Under the pieces are notes generated by a model. The model had not been told where the DNA came from and did not search any database. It saw nothing but the letters and a program-made list of their open reading frames with translations. 64,000 bases of DNA from Actinomycetota bacterium (lineage in GTDB: Bacteria; Actinomycetota; Thermoleophilia; Solirubrobacterales; Solirubrobacteraceae). Every line of letters begins with the position of its first letter. Position 1 is the stretch's first letter. Made by a program: the position numbers and the translations under genes. Of the stretch, positions 24,524-32,100 are shown piece after piece. Location of the stretch: positions 237,513 through 301,512 of the forward strand of contig WLOQ01000001.1 in the NCBI GenBank assembly GCA_009699245.1, written 5' to 3'.

Positions 24524-26167
24524 GTGGTCGGCGTGGACGCGAAGACCTTCAGGTCGCGGGCCGACGGGGGGCTCGGCGAGCGCTGGCCGTTCGCGCGGCG
24601 CCGCTTCGCGCAGGTCATCGACCGGCTGGTGGCCGATGGCGCGAAGGTCATCGCGTACGACATCCAGTTCACCGAGCCGTCCGCGTCGCAGAAGGACGAC
24701 GAGCTGCTGGTTGAGTCGGTCGCCGCTGCCGGCGAGGCGGGCAGCTCGGTCGTGCTGGCGACCAGCGAGGTCGCCGAGGACGGCTCGACCAAGGTCTTCG
24801 GCGGCGATGACGTGGTGCGCGAGCTCGGCGCGCGCGTCGGAAACGCGCTGATCCCCGGCGGCAAGGGCTCGGTCGTGCGCGAGCTTCCGTACTCCTCCGA
24901 CGGCCTCACGAGCTTCGCGGTCGTCGCGGCCGAGGAGTACCTCGGACACCGGGTCACGCGCCGTGAGTTCGATGCGGCACGGCACTACATCGACTTCCCC
25001 GGGCCGCCCGGGACCGTCCAGCTCATCTCGTTCGCCGACGTCCTCTTCGGGACGTTCAAGAAGGGCACCTTCACGGGGCGCACCGTGGTCGTCGGCGCCG
25101 TCGCGCCCAGCCTGCAGGACAACCAGCCGACCTCCACCTCCGGCTCCGAGGTGATGCCCGGGCCCGAGATCCAGGCGTCGGCGATGCACACGATCATCGA
25201 GGACTTCCCGGTGCGCCGAACGCCCGGCTGGCTCGCCGTCGTCCTCACGATCTTCTTCCTGTTGCTGCCGCCGCTGCTGGCGGTCCCGAAGTTCCCCGGG
25301 CTCGGTCGACGGCTGCCGGTCTTCGTCGCCTTCGCGCTCTCCGTCCTCGTCGGTGCCGGGTACTTCGGGCTCGCCGTGCTGCTCTTCAACGCGGGCACGG
25401 TGCTGGCGCTCGCGGCGCCGCTCATCGCTCTGCTCGTCTCGGCGATCTTCACGCTCGTCGTCGTCGTGCTGCTCGAGGCGTCGGACAAGCGCCGGATCCA
25501 CGCACTCTTCGCCCGGTTCGTACCGGAGGACGTCGTCGACCAGGTCGTCGCGAACGCCGACGAGGAGCTGCGGCTCGGCGGCGAGGAGCGCGTCGTCACC
25601 GTGATGTTCAGCGACTTGCGCGGCTTCACCACGTACTCGGAGTCGCGCGAGCCGGGCGAGGTCATAGACATCCTCAACGGCTATCTCAGCGAGATGACCG
25701 ACGCGATCCTCGACGCGGGCGGCACGCTCATCACCTACATGGGCGACGGCATCATGGCCGTCTTCGGTGCGCCGCTCGACCAGCCCGACCACGCGGACCG
25801 CGCCGTGCGAGCGGCGCGCGACATGCTCGTGCGGCTCGCGGACTTCAACCGCACCCGCGTCCCCGCGGATCAGGAGCCGTTCCGCATGGGGATCGGCCTC
25901 AACACGGGGCCGGTCATCTCCGGCAACGTCGGATCTGAGCGCCGCCTCGAATACACGACGATCGGCGACACGGTGAACACGTCCTCGCGGATCGAGGGGC
26001 TGACGAAGGGGTCGCCCTTCCAGATCCTGCTCGCGGACTCGACCGTCGAGGCGCTCGCCGTGCGGCCGCAGGATCTCGCCTTCCACGAGGACGTGCCGAT
26101 CCGCGGCCGCAGCGAGACGGTCCGCCTCTGGGGCATTGCGGGCACGCCGTCCGCGGACGGCGCTTAG
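24524..26167 (+). CDS. CHASE2-domain class III adenylate/guanylate cyclase
   Basis: As called from GTG 24524 it has 547 residues. The natural protein is probably about 64 residues longer (see 24251-24523). A periplasmic CHASE2 sensor covers about 1-225, three closely spaced TM helices span 230-320, and a class III cyclase domain runs 350-500. The metal aspartates are in VMFSDLRGFTTYS and YMGDGIMAVFG; RLEYTTIGDTVNTSSRIEGL holds the base-recognition Asp and the Asn/Arg pair. The usual adenine-binding Lys before the second metal Asp (KxxGD) reads Thr (TYMGD), so nucleotide preference is uncertain. It probably makes cAMP in response to an outside signal; a cNMP-binding protein is divergent from it. 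Confidence 0.82.
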   Translation: MVGVDAKTFRSRADGGLGERWPFARRRFAQVIDRLVADGAKVIAYDIQFTEPSASQKDDELLVESVAAAGEAGSSVVLATSEVAEDGSTKVFGGDDVVRELGARVGNALIPGGKGSVVRELPYSSDGLTSFAVVAAEEYLGHRVTRREFDAARHYIDFPGPPGTVQLISFADVLFGTFKKGTFTGRTVVVGAVAPSLQDNQPTSTSGSEVMPGPEIQASAMHTIIEDFPVRRTPGWLAVVLTIFFLLLPPLLAVPKFPGLGRRLPVFVAFALSVLVGAGYFGLAVLLFNAGTVLALAAPLIALLVSAIFTLVVVVLLEASDKRRIHALFARFVPEDVVDQVVANADEELRLGGEERVVTVMFSDLRGFTTYSESREPGEVIDILNGYLSEMTDAILDAGGTLITYMGDGIMAVFGAPLDQPDHADRAVRAARDMLVRLADFNRTRVPADQEPFRMGIGLNTGPVISGNVGSERRLEYTTIGDTVNTSSRIEGLTKGSPFQILLADSTVEALAVRPQDLAFHEDVPIRGRSETVRLWGIAGTPSADGA

Positions 26168-27144
26168 TCCGTCGTGGCAGACCCCGCGGCCGCGCGGGTG
26201 AGCCGGTCGCGCACCGCGGCGCCGACACCCTCGGGCGACGGCGGCAGCGCGACGACGAGCTCGAGACCGAGGTCGTCGGCCATGCGCAGCAGGGCGTACA
26301 GCTCGCGCGCATAGGCCTTGGCATCGCGCAGGCGCCCGAGCGGCAGCGCGCCCTCAGGCGAGTCACCCGCGTCCTGCGGCGCCAGCGTGCCGACGCGCAG
26401 CCCGGCGGCCAGGCCGCGCCGTGCGCGGGCGGCGAGGTCGTCTGCATCGCGCGCCAGTTCGACCCGTGCGCGCGGCGCGTAGTGGGCCGCGAGCATGCCG
26501 GGTGCGCGGGAGGGTCCGCGGTCGTGGGCGAGCGGCACACCGAGCTCGGTCTCGAGCTCGGTGGCGCTGACGGCGCCCTCGCGCAGCAGCAGCGGCCGCG
26601 CTGGATCGGTGAGATCGACGATGGTCGACTCGACGCCGACCCGGCACGGGCCGCCGTCGAGGATCAGGTCGACGTCGTCGCCGAGTCCGGCGCGCACATG
26701 CGCGGCGGTCGTCGGTGAGACGGCGCCGAACCGGTTCGCGCTCGGCGCGGCGATGCCGATCCCCGCGCGGCGCAGCACCTCGAGCGTGAGGAGCTGGTCG
26801 GGGACCCGGACGGCGACGCTGTCGCGTCCGGCGGTGACCGCGTCGAGCACACCGGGAGCGCGGCGCAGCACGAGCGTCAGCGGCCCCGGCCACCAGCGCG
26901 CCGCGAGGCGGCGGGCGGCATCCGGAACCTCCGCGACCCAGCCGCCGAGCTGCTCGACGCCCGCCAGGTGGACGATCACCGGGTGGTCGGCGGGGCGGCC
27001 CTTGGCGGCGTAGAGCCGCGCGAGGGCTGCCGGGTCGCTCGCGTCCGCACCGAGGCCGTAGACCGTCTCGGTCGGCAGCGCGACGAGGCCACCGCTGCGC
27101 AGCAGGCTGGCCGCACGCTCGATGTCGTCCTGCGTGATCGCCAC
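26164..27144 (-). CDS. tsaC: L-threonylcarbamoyladenylate synthase (Sua5/TsaC)
   Basis: A 326-residue enzyme making threonylcarbamoyl-AMP from Thr, CO2 and ATP for the tRNA t6A37 modification. The YrdC domain shows GGLVALPTETVYGLGADASD and AAKGRPADHPVIVHLAG, plus APSANRFGAVSPT. The Sua5 C-terminal domain follows the linker SRAPGMLAAHYAP, so this is the long Sua5 form. GTG 27144 is used because TAGGCT lies 7 bases upstream (27152-27157). The frame continues upstream only as antisense of the monooxygenase. It is convergent with the cyclase (4-base overlap). Confidence 0.93.
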   Translation of the reverse strand: MAITQDDIERAASLLRSGGLVALPTETVYGLGADASDPAALARLYAAKGRPADHPVIVHLAGVEQLGGWVAEVPDAARRLAARWWPGPLTLVLRRAPGVLDAVTAGRDSVAVRVPDQLLTLEVLRRAGIGIAAPSANRFGAVSPTTAAHVRAGLGDDVDLILDGGPCRVGVESTIVDLTDPARPLLLREGAVSATELETELGVPLAHDRGPSRAPGMLAAHYAPRARVELARDADDLAARARRGLAAGLRVGTLAPQDAGDSPEGALPLGRLRDAKAYARELYALLRMADDLGLELVVALPPSPEGVGAAVRDRLTRAAAGSATTD

Positions 27145-27151
27145 GCGCTGC

Positions 27152-27157
27152 AGCCTA
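27152..27157 (-). promoter_or_regulatory. -10 hexamer of a leaderless promoter (tsaC)
   Basis: TAGGCT on the minus strand ends 7 bases before GTG 27144. It supports the GTG as the start and a leaderless message; no Shine-Dalgarno sequence is present. Confidence 0.42.
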
Positions 27158-27204
27158 CGCGCCGCTGCTGGTGCTCCGTGGCCGCGGGCGCGATGATGGT
27201 CGCG

Positions 27205-28689
27205 ATGAGCGAGCACCTCGATGTCCTGATCGTCGGCGCCGGGCTCTCCGGGATCGGCGCCGCACGCCACCTCCAGGCCGAGTGCCCGGGGCGGTCGTTC
27301 GCGATCCTCGAGGCGCGCGCGGCGAGCGGCGGGACATGGGACCTCTTCCGCTATCCCGGCATCCGCTCGGACTCCGACATGTTCACGCTCGGATACGGGT
27401 TCCGCCCGTGGACGCAGGCCCGCTCGATCGCTGACGGACCGTCGATTCTCGACTACATCCGTGAGACGGCCGAGGAGGCCGGTATCGACGAGCGGATCCG
27501 CTTCCACCATCGCGTCGTGCGCGCCTCCTGGTCGAGCGCCGACGATCGCTGGACCGTGACGGCGCAGCGGACCGACACGGGCGAGGAGGTGACGCTGACC
27601 TGCGGCTTCCTGCTCATGTGCAGCGGCTACTACCGCTACGACCGCGGCCACACACCGGAATTTCCCGGTGCGGAGCGCTTCGGCGGGCAGATCGTCCACC
27701 CGCAGTTCTGGACCGACGACGTCGAGTACGCCGGCAAGCGCGTCGTCGTGATCGGCAGCGGCGCGACGGCCGTGACGCTCGTGCCGGCGCTCGCCGCCGG
27801 TGGGGCCGAGCACGTGACGATGCTCCAGCGCTCACCGACGTACATCCTCTCGGTGCCGGGCCGCGACCCGCTCGCCGATCTGCTGCGCGGCGTGCTGCCC
27901 CAGCGGGTCGCCTATCCGCTGGTGCGCTGGAAGAACGTGCTGCTGAGCGCAGCGCTCTTTCAGCTCTGCCGGCGCGCCCCCGGGCTCATGCGCCGTGTCC
28001 TGCGGCGCGGGGTCCAGCACCAGCTCGAGGGCTGGGACCTCGAGCCCGACTTCGTCCCGCGCTACGAGCCGTGGGACCAGCGCCTGTGCCTCGTCCCCGA
28101 CGGCGACCTCTTCCGGACCCTGCGCGACGGCCGGGCCTCGGTCGTCACCGGTGAGATCGACGAGTTCACCGCCACCGGGATCCGGCTGCGGTCGGGCGAG
28201 GAGCTGCCGGCCGATCTCATCGTCACGGCCACGGGACTCGAGCTCCTGCTGCTCGGCGGCGCCGAGGTCGAGGTCGACGGCGAGCTCGTCGACTTCCCGC
28301 AGACCCTCGCGTACAAGGGCATGATGTTCAGCGACGTGCCGAACCTCGCGGCGGCGATCGGCTACACGAACGCGTCGTGGACGCTGAAGGCGGATCTCGT
28401 CTCGGCCTACGTCTGCCGGCTGCTGAACCACATGGCCGACCACGGCTACACGCGCTGCGTGCCGCGCAACGACGATCCGGCGATGCCGACCGAGCCGTTC
28501 CTCGCGCTGACTGCCGGCTACGTCACGCGCGCGGCAGACAGCTTCCCCCGCCAGGGCGAAGAGGATCCATGGCGGCTCAACCAGAACTACCTGCGGGATG
28601 TCACGGTGCTGCGCTGGGGGCCGATCGAGGACGGCGTCATCGAGTTCGGGCGCGCCGCAGTCCCCGCGGGCGCCGCTGCGCCTGCCTGA
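27205..28689 (+). CDS. Flavin-containing Baeyer-Villiger-type monooxygenase
   Basis: A 494-residue NADPH- and FAD-dependent monooxygenase. The FAD Rossmann motif is GAGLSGIGAARHL; next comes GGTWDLFRYPGIRSDSDMFT, typical of the group including EthA and other Baeyer-Villiger enzymes. The FxGxxxHxxxW fingerprint appears as RFGGQIVHPQFWTDD. The NADPH Rossmann motif is VVVIGSGATAVTLVPAL. It would insert oxygen into a ketone or oxidise an S/N-heteroatom. ATG 27205 (MSEHLDVLIVG) is preferred over in-frame ATGs at 27193/27196. It sits a few kb before the catabolic block and could supply it, but is not in an operon with it. Confidence 0.9.
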   Translation: MSEHLDVLIVGAGLSGIGAARHLQAECPGRSFAILEARAASGGTWDLFRYPGIRSDSDMFTLGYGFRPWTQARSIADGPSILDYIRETAEEAGIDERIRFHHRVVRASWSSADDRWTVTAQRTDTGEEVTLTCGFLLMCSGYYRYDRGHTPEFPGAERFGGQIVHPQFWTDDVEYAGKRVVVIGSGATAVTLVPALAAGGAEHVTMLQRSPTYILSVPGRDPLADLLRGVLPQRVAYPLVRWKNVLLSAALFQLCRRAPGLMRRVLRRGVQHQLEGWDLEPDFVPRYEPWDQRLCLVPDGDLFRTLRDGRASVVTGEIDEFTATGIRLRSGEELPADLIVTATGLELLLLGGAEVEVDGELVDFPQTLAYKGMMFSDVPNLAAAIGYTNASWTLKADLVSAYVCRLLNHMADHGYTRCVPRNDDPAMPTEPFLALTAGYVTRAADSFPRQGEEDPWRLNQNYLRDVTVLRWGPIEDGVIEFGRAAVPAGAAAPA

Positions 28690-28701
28690 ACCCCCGCCGG
28701 G

Positions 28702-28717
28702 CCCCCCGATTGGGGGG
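28702..28717 (+). promoter_or_regulatory. GC hairpin upstream of the CAP-domain gene (shared element, copy B)
   Basis: CCCCCC (28702-28707), loop GATT, GGGGGG (28712-28717), followed by TGGGCGCA (28741-28748) and TCAAGGCCAGC (28756-28766). The same three blocks precede the hydroxylase-family gene at 23100-23153. Besides marking a shared 5' element it could terminate the monooxygenase gene that ends at 28689. Confidence 0.45.
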
Positions 28718-28755
28718 AGTCTGGGCCATCTGTCCGCCGCTGGGCGCACAAACGC

Positions 28756-28782
28756 TCAAGGCCAGCGCGGTCGTGCCGATAG
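28756..28782 (+). promoter_or_regulatory. Sigma-28 (FliA/SigD)-like promoter
   Basis: TCAA (28756-28759), a 15-base spacer and GCCGATAG (28775-28782). Flagellar-type sigma factors recognise TAAA-N15-GCCGATAA, so the -10 element matches at seven of eight positions and the spacer exactly. ATG 28790 is 7 bases downstream, giving a nearly leaderless message. A motility or cell-separation sigma factor would have to exist in this genome; none is in the window. Confidence 0.45.
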
Positions 28783-28789
28783 AGATCGT

Positions 28790-29647
28790 ATGGCACGGCT
28801 GTTTCGGACAATTGCACTGATCGGACTGGCGACTTTCGCGTTCGCGCCCGCCGCCGCTCAGGCAGCCACGTGCCCGAATGCCGACCTTCAGCCCACGGCC
28901 GCCAACGCGGCGCTCGTGACCGACGCGACCCTCTGCCTGCTGAACGAGCAGCGGGCCGCCGAGGGTCTCCCGGCGCTCGTCCGCCAGGGCGACCTCGACC
29001 GCGCGTCGACGGCCTACGCCTCCAAGATGGTGGTCGAGCGGTTCTTCGACCACATCGCCCCTGACGGCTCGACCGTCACCCGCCGCCTGCGCGCCGTGAA
29101 CTACATCCCGACCGCCGCCGGCTGGGAGTGGAGCGTCGGCGAGAACATCGGCTGGGCTGAGTACTACCTCGCCACGCCGGCATCGATGGTCAAGGCCTGG
29201 ATGGCGAGCCCCGGCCACCGCGCCAACATCCTGAGCGACACGTTCCGGGAGATCGGCGTCGGGATCGTCCCCGCCACGCCGATCAGCGCCGCGGTCGGCG
29301 CCACCTACGTCACCGACTTCGGGCGCCGGACCTACAACGAGGCACCGGTGATCGTCAGCACGGTCGTCGACACGCCCGTCGGCTCCGTCGCCATCAGCCG
29401 CATGGGCCTCCAGATGAAGATCCTCATGGACCGCACCATCAAGCTGCGGGTGCGCGTCCAGCGCCTAGCCCAGGCGGGGCTCGCCGGCCACGACCTCGGC
29501 ACCAAGACGATTCGCGCTCACCGGGGCACCAACGCGCTGAAGATCAAGCTGATGGCGGGCCATCGCATCACCGTCGGGCGCTACCGGGTGACCATCACCT
29601 GCAAGGGCGCCGCGGCGATGAAGCGCATCGTGGTCGTCCGCTACTAG
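28790..29647 (+). CDS. Secreted CAP (SCP/PR1) domain protein
   Basis: A 285-residue exported protein. The signal peptide is MARLFRTIALIGLATFAFAP followed by AAAQA. The CAP domain covers about residues 35-180: LCLLNEQRAAEGLPAL, the His in FFDHIAPDGSTVTRRL, the Glu in GWEWSVGENIGW, then MVKAWMASPGHRANILSDTF with the second His. The region after about 200 is a beta-rich C-terminal domain of unknown kind. CAP proteins are secreted and may bind lipids, sterols or cell wall. A FliA-like promoter lies just upstream. The longer upstream frame is a shadow. Confidence 0.92.
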   Translation: MARLFRTIALIGLATFAFAPAAAQAATCPNADLQPTAANAALVTDATLCLLNEQRAAEGLPALVRQGDLDRASTAYASKMVVERFFDHIAPDGSTVTRRLRAVNYIPTAAGWEWSVGENIGWAEYYLATPASMVKAWMASPGHRANILSDTFREIGVGIVPATPISAAVGATYVTDFGRRTYNEAPVIVSTVVDTPVGSVAISRMGLQMKILMDRTIKLRVRVQRLAQAGLAGHDLGTKTIRAHRGTNALKIKLMAGHRITVGRYRVTITCKGAAAMKRIVVVRY

Positions 29648-29658
29648 GGTCCGCCCGC

Positions 29659-30357
29659 ATGGGAACTCCGGTCGGCCCTGCTGTGAAGCTCATCCGCGCC
29701 CTGCGCCGCGCGCCGGGCACCGCGATCGAGGACTTCCGCGCCGCCGTCGCGGCCAGCGCGCAGCTCGCCCCGACGATCCCCGGGGTCTGGCGCTTCGTCC
29801 GCTCGCTCACGACGCCGAGTGGGTACGCGCACCGCGACCCCGTCTACGACCTCGTTGACGAGCTGTGGTTCGACGACGAGCCCGCGGCGCGGGCCGCGCT
29901 CGCCTCGCCCGAGCTCGCGCAGCTCCTTGACGCCATCGGCGCCGACCCGGCGTCGCTCGCCACGTTCCTGGCACACGACCACCTCATGAAGGACGGCGAG
30001 GTGCCCGCGGGAGCGCTGAAGAACTACGAGTTCGTCACGCGCCGCCCGGACCTCACGGTCGAGCAGTTCCGCAGCTACTGGCTCGAGCACCACGGCCCGC
30101 TTGCCTGCGGGATCGCCACGATGCTGCGCTACGTCCAGAGCCATGCCATCGACTCGGAGTACGCGGACGGCGCCGAGCCGGCCTGGGAGGGCACCGCGAT
30201 CACGTGGTTTGCGGACTACGAGGCGATGCGCGACTCCGGGGCCGACCCGGTCTACAAGGCCACCCGCGCCGACGAGGAGAACTTCCTCGGGGCGCCGCTG
30301 AGGCTCCCGTTCCTCATCACCACCGAGCAGGAGCTCGTCGCGCCCGTCAGCCGGTGA
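29659..30357 (+). CDS. EthD-like tandem ferredoxin-fold protein
   Basis: A 232-residue protein with two dimeric alpha/beta-barrel repeats. The first begins near VKLIRALRRAPGTAIEDFRA and the second near NYEFVTRRPDLTVEQFRSYW, followed by LEHHGPLACGIATMLRYVQS, characteristic of EthD-like proteins (HxP region near the putative active site). EthD-family members often sit with oxygenases that degrade ethers, ketones or polycyclic compounds. TAGGGT lies 8 bases before the ATG. It follows the CAP gene by 11 bases and overlaps by 11 bases the stop of a convergent gene fragment. Confidence 0.78.
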   Translation: MGTPVGPAVKLIRALRRAPGTAIEDFRAAVAASAQLAPTIPGVWRFVRSLTTPSGYAHRDPVYDLVDELWFDDEPAARAALASPELAQLLDAIGADPASLATFLAHDHLMKDGEVPAGALKNYEFVTRRPDLTVEQFRSYWLEHHGPLACGIATMLRYVQSHAIDSEYADGAEPAWEGTAITWFADYEAMRDSGADPVYKATRADEENFLGAPLRLPFLITTEQELVAPVSR

Positions 30358-30589
30358 AGCGCGGGACGATGGGTCGTGTGGTCGCCGTCGAGCGCCACAC
30401 CTTGCGCTTCGCCAGGTTCCTGCCGTCCGCGCTCACACGCACGCGGCTGGACGAGCCGCTCCCGTCGAGGACGCGCACCCGGATCGTGATCGTCTTGAAC
30501 TCGCCCGGCAGCAGGTCCGGGAGGCGGCAGGTGAGCTTGCGTCGGCCGGCCTTGCAGTGCTTGCGGTCCGAGTGGTCGATGATCCGCAC
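30347..30589 (-). pseudogene. C-terminal fragment of a DUF11-like surface protein
   Basis: The called frame gives 80 residues from GTG 30589 (VRIIDHSDRKHCKAG to RPIVPRFTG). The same frame continues sensibly upstream to about 30760 as PNLGIDQDTTPPQ, then SPGDDDTFDVTYELTIINDG and DDPATVPIGTDSFSDN. That is the start of an immunoglobulin-like DUF11 domain of secreted adhesin-type proteins, with a Cys pair (HCKAG, LTCRL). There is no start codon, signal peptide or N-terminal domain upstream; the frame runs into sequence that codes convincingly on the plus strand. It therefore looks like a truncated 3' end. An expressed short protein cannot be excluded. Confidence 0.6.
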
Positions 30590-30826
30590 GTTGTCCGAGA
30601 AGCTGTCCGTCCCGATCGGGACGGTCGCGGGGTCGTCGCCGTCGTTGATGATCGTGAGCTCGTAGGTGACGTCGAACGTGTCGTCGTCGCCCGGGCTGAT
30701 CTGGGGCGGGGTCGTGTCCTGATCGATCCCGAGGTTCGGGGTCTCCTCTCGTGACGGCTCGACGAGGCAGGAGGGGGCGTTCGGGTCGGACGTCGCCCGC
30801 GCGTCACCGGCACGCTCAGCAGCGGT
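30590..30826. other. Junction between two truncated genes
   Basis: This 237-bp stretch contains no complete gene. About 30590-30760 is the unstarted part of the minus-strand DUF11-like fragment. About 30780-30826 is the unstarted part of the plus-strand fragment (VTGTLSSG). The two meet head-to-head near 30750-30780, where both homology-like signals end. No inverted repeats, transposase remnants or target duplications were seen by eye. Confidence 0.55.
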
Positions 30827-31204
30827 GTGCTCGGCAACCTGTTCACCGACGACGCGCTGTACCTCGCGTTCAACTCGACGAACAAGGGCACGCGCACCGT
30901 GCAGTGGTACGGGACCTTCTCGAACGTCCCAGCTGCGCCCACGGCGCTCACCGCGACGTTCAAGGGCAGGGCTTCGGCGTCGTGCACGCAGGTCTTCGCG
31001 ATCTACAACTGGGTGACGCGGGCCTGGGTCAACCTCGACACGCGCGCTGTCGGCACCACCGACGTGCTCGTGACGCTCCCGGTGGCCGGAACGCTCGCGG
31101 ACTACGTCAGCGCCGGTTCGACGCGCCTGCGTGTCACCTGCACGTCGGGGGCCGGATCGTTCACGGCGAGCGGGAACCTGCTGCGCCTCACCACCACCGC
31201 CTGA
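30827..31204 (+). CDS. C-terminal domain of a secreted protein, probably a fragment
   Basis: 125 residues from GTG 30827: a beta-rich domain with LFTDDALYLAFNSTNKGTRT, then VQWYGTFSNVPAAPTALTAT, SCTQVFAIYNWVTRAWVNLD and STRLRVTCTSGAGSF. It resembles terminal beta-sandwich domains of large exported actinobacterial proteins. The frame is open for about 70 bases upstream (VTGTLSSG precedes the GTG) with no better start and no signal peptide. A secreted parent protein has probably lost its N-terminal part. Its partner fragment faces it at 30347-30760. The name of the domain family is not recognised. Confidence 0.55.
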   Translation: MLGNLFTDDALYLAFNSTNKGTRTVQWYGTFSNVPAAPTALTATFKGRASASCTQVFAIYNWVTRAWVNLDTRAVGTTDVLVTLPVAGTLADYVSAGSTRLRVTCTSGAGSFTASGNLLRLTTTA

Positions 31205-31262
31205 GCTCGGTTAGTGTCGCCCGGGCCGGGATCGTCCGGCCTGGGAGACCGACGGAGGGGCC

Positions 31263-32087
31263 ATGGGATTGCTTGAGGGCAAGGTCGCGTTCATCACCGG
31301 CGCAGGTCGAGGAATGGGCCGCGCGCACGCAGTGCGACTCGCGCGCGAGGGCGCCGACATCATCGCGCTGGACGTCTGCGCGCCGATCGACCTCATTCCC
31401 TATGACCTCGCATCCCCGGAGGACCTCGCGCAGACGGCACATGACGTCGAGGCGCTTGGCCGACGGATCGTCACCCGCCAGGCCGACGTGCGCGATCTCG
31501 CCGCCGTCCAGGCCGCCGTCGATGACGGTGTCGCGGAGTTCGGGCGCCTGGACGTCGTCGTCGCGAACGCGGGCGTCGTCGGTGTCCAAGCGCACGAGAA
31601 CGACCCGCGCGCCGTCTTCGACACGACCATCGCCGTCAATCTCGGTGGGGTGTGGAACACCGTGCACGCTGCTGTTCCCGCATTGCGCGAGACAGGCGAC
31701 GGCGGAGCGATCGTGCTGATCAGCTCGACGCAGGGGCTCACCGGGCGCGGCGGCAACGGGACGGGCGCGGGCGACGGCTACGCAGCGTCCAAGCACGCGG
31801 TCGTCGGACTCATGCGGGCCTGGGCGACCTGGCTGGCGCCGGATCACATCCGCGTCAACACGGTCCATCCGACCGGCGTCAATACGCCGATGGTCGTCGG
31901 GAACGCCGCGATGGGGGAGTACATCGCGCAGAACCCGGAGGTGCTCAACGCGCTCGCCAACCTCATGCCGGTCGAGGTGCTCGCGCCGGAGGACATCAGC
32001 GCCGCGGTCGCCTGGCTCGTCTCGGATGAGGCGCGCTACGTCACCGGGGTCACGCTGCCGGTGGATGCCGGCTTCGTCGCGCGCTAG
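31263..32087 (+). CDS. Mycofactocin-type SDR oxidoreductase (carveol-dehydrogenase-like)
   Basis: A 274-residue classical SDR with features of the mycofactocin-coupled subgroup: TGAGRGMGRAHAVRLAREGA, then DIIALDVCAPIDLIPYDLAS with the long insertion, VEALGRRIVTRQADVRDLAA, and the YAASKHAVVGLMR catalytic Tyr/Lys. In this subgroup NAD stays bound and the redox partner is mycofactocin; substrates include terpenoid and other secondary alcohols. GGAGGGG lies just before the ATG. It heads the catabolic block. No mycofactocin biosynthesis gene lies in the window, so cofactor dependence is inferred from sequence only. Confidence 0.87.
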   Translation: MGLLEGKVAFITGAGRGMGRAHAVRLAREGADIIALDVCAPIDLIPYDLASPEDLAQTAHDVEALGRRIVTRQADVRDLAAVQAAVDDGVAEFGRLDVVVANAGVVGVQAHENDPRAVFDTTIAVNLGGVWNTVHAAVPALRETGDGGAIVLISSTQGLTGRGGNGTGAGDGYAASKHAVVGLMRAWATWLAPDHIRVNTVHPTGVNTPMVVGNAAMGEYIAQNPEVLNALANLMPVEVLAPEDISAAVAWLVSDEARYVTGVTLPVDAGFVAR

Positions 32088-32100
32088 GCCAGCCGGCCCG

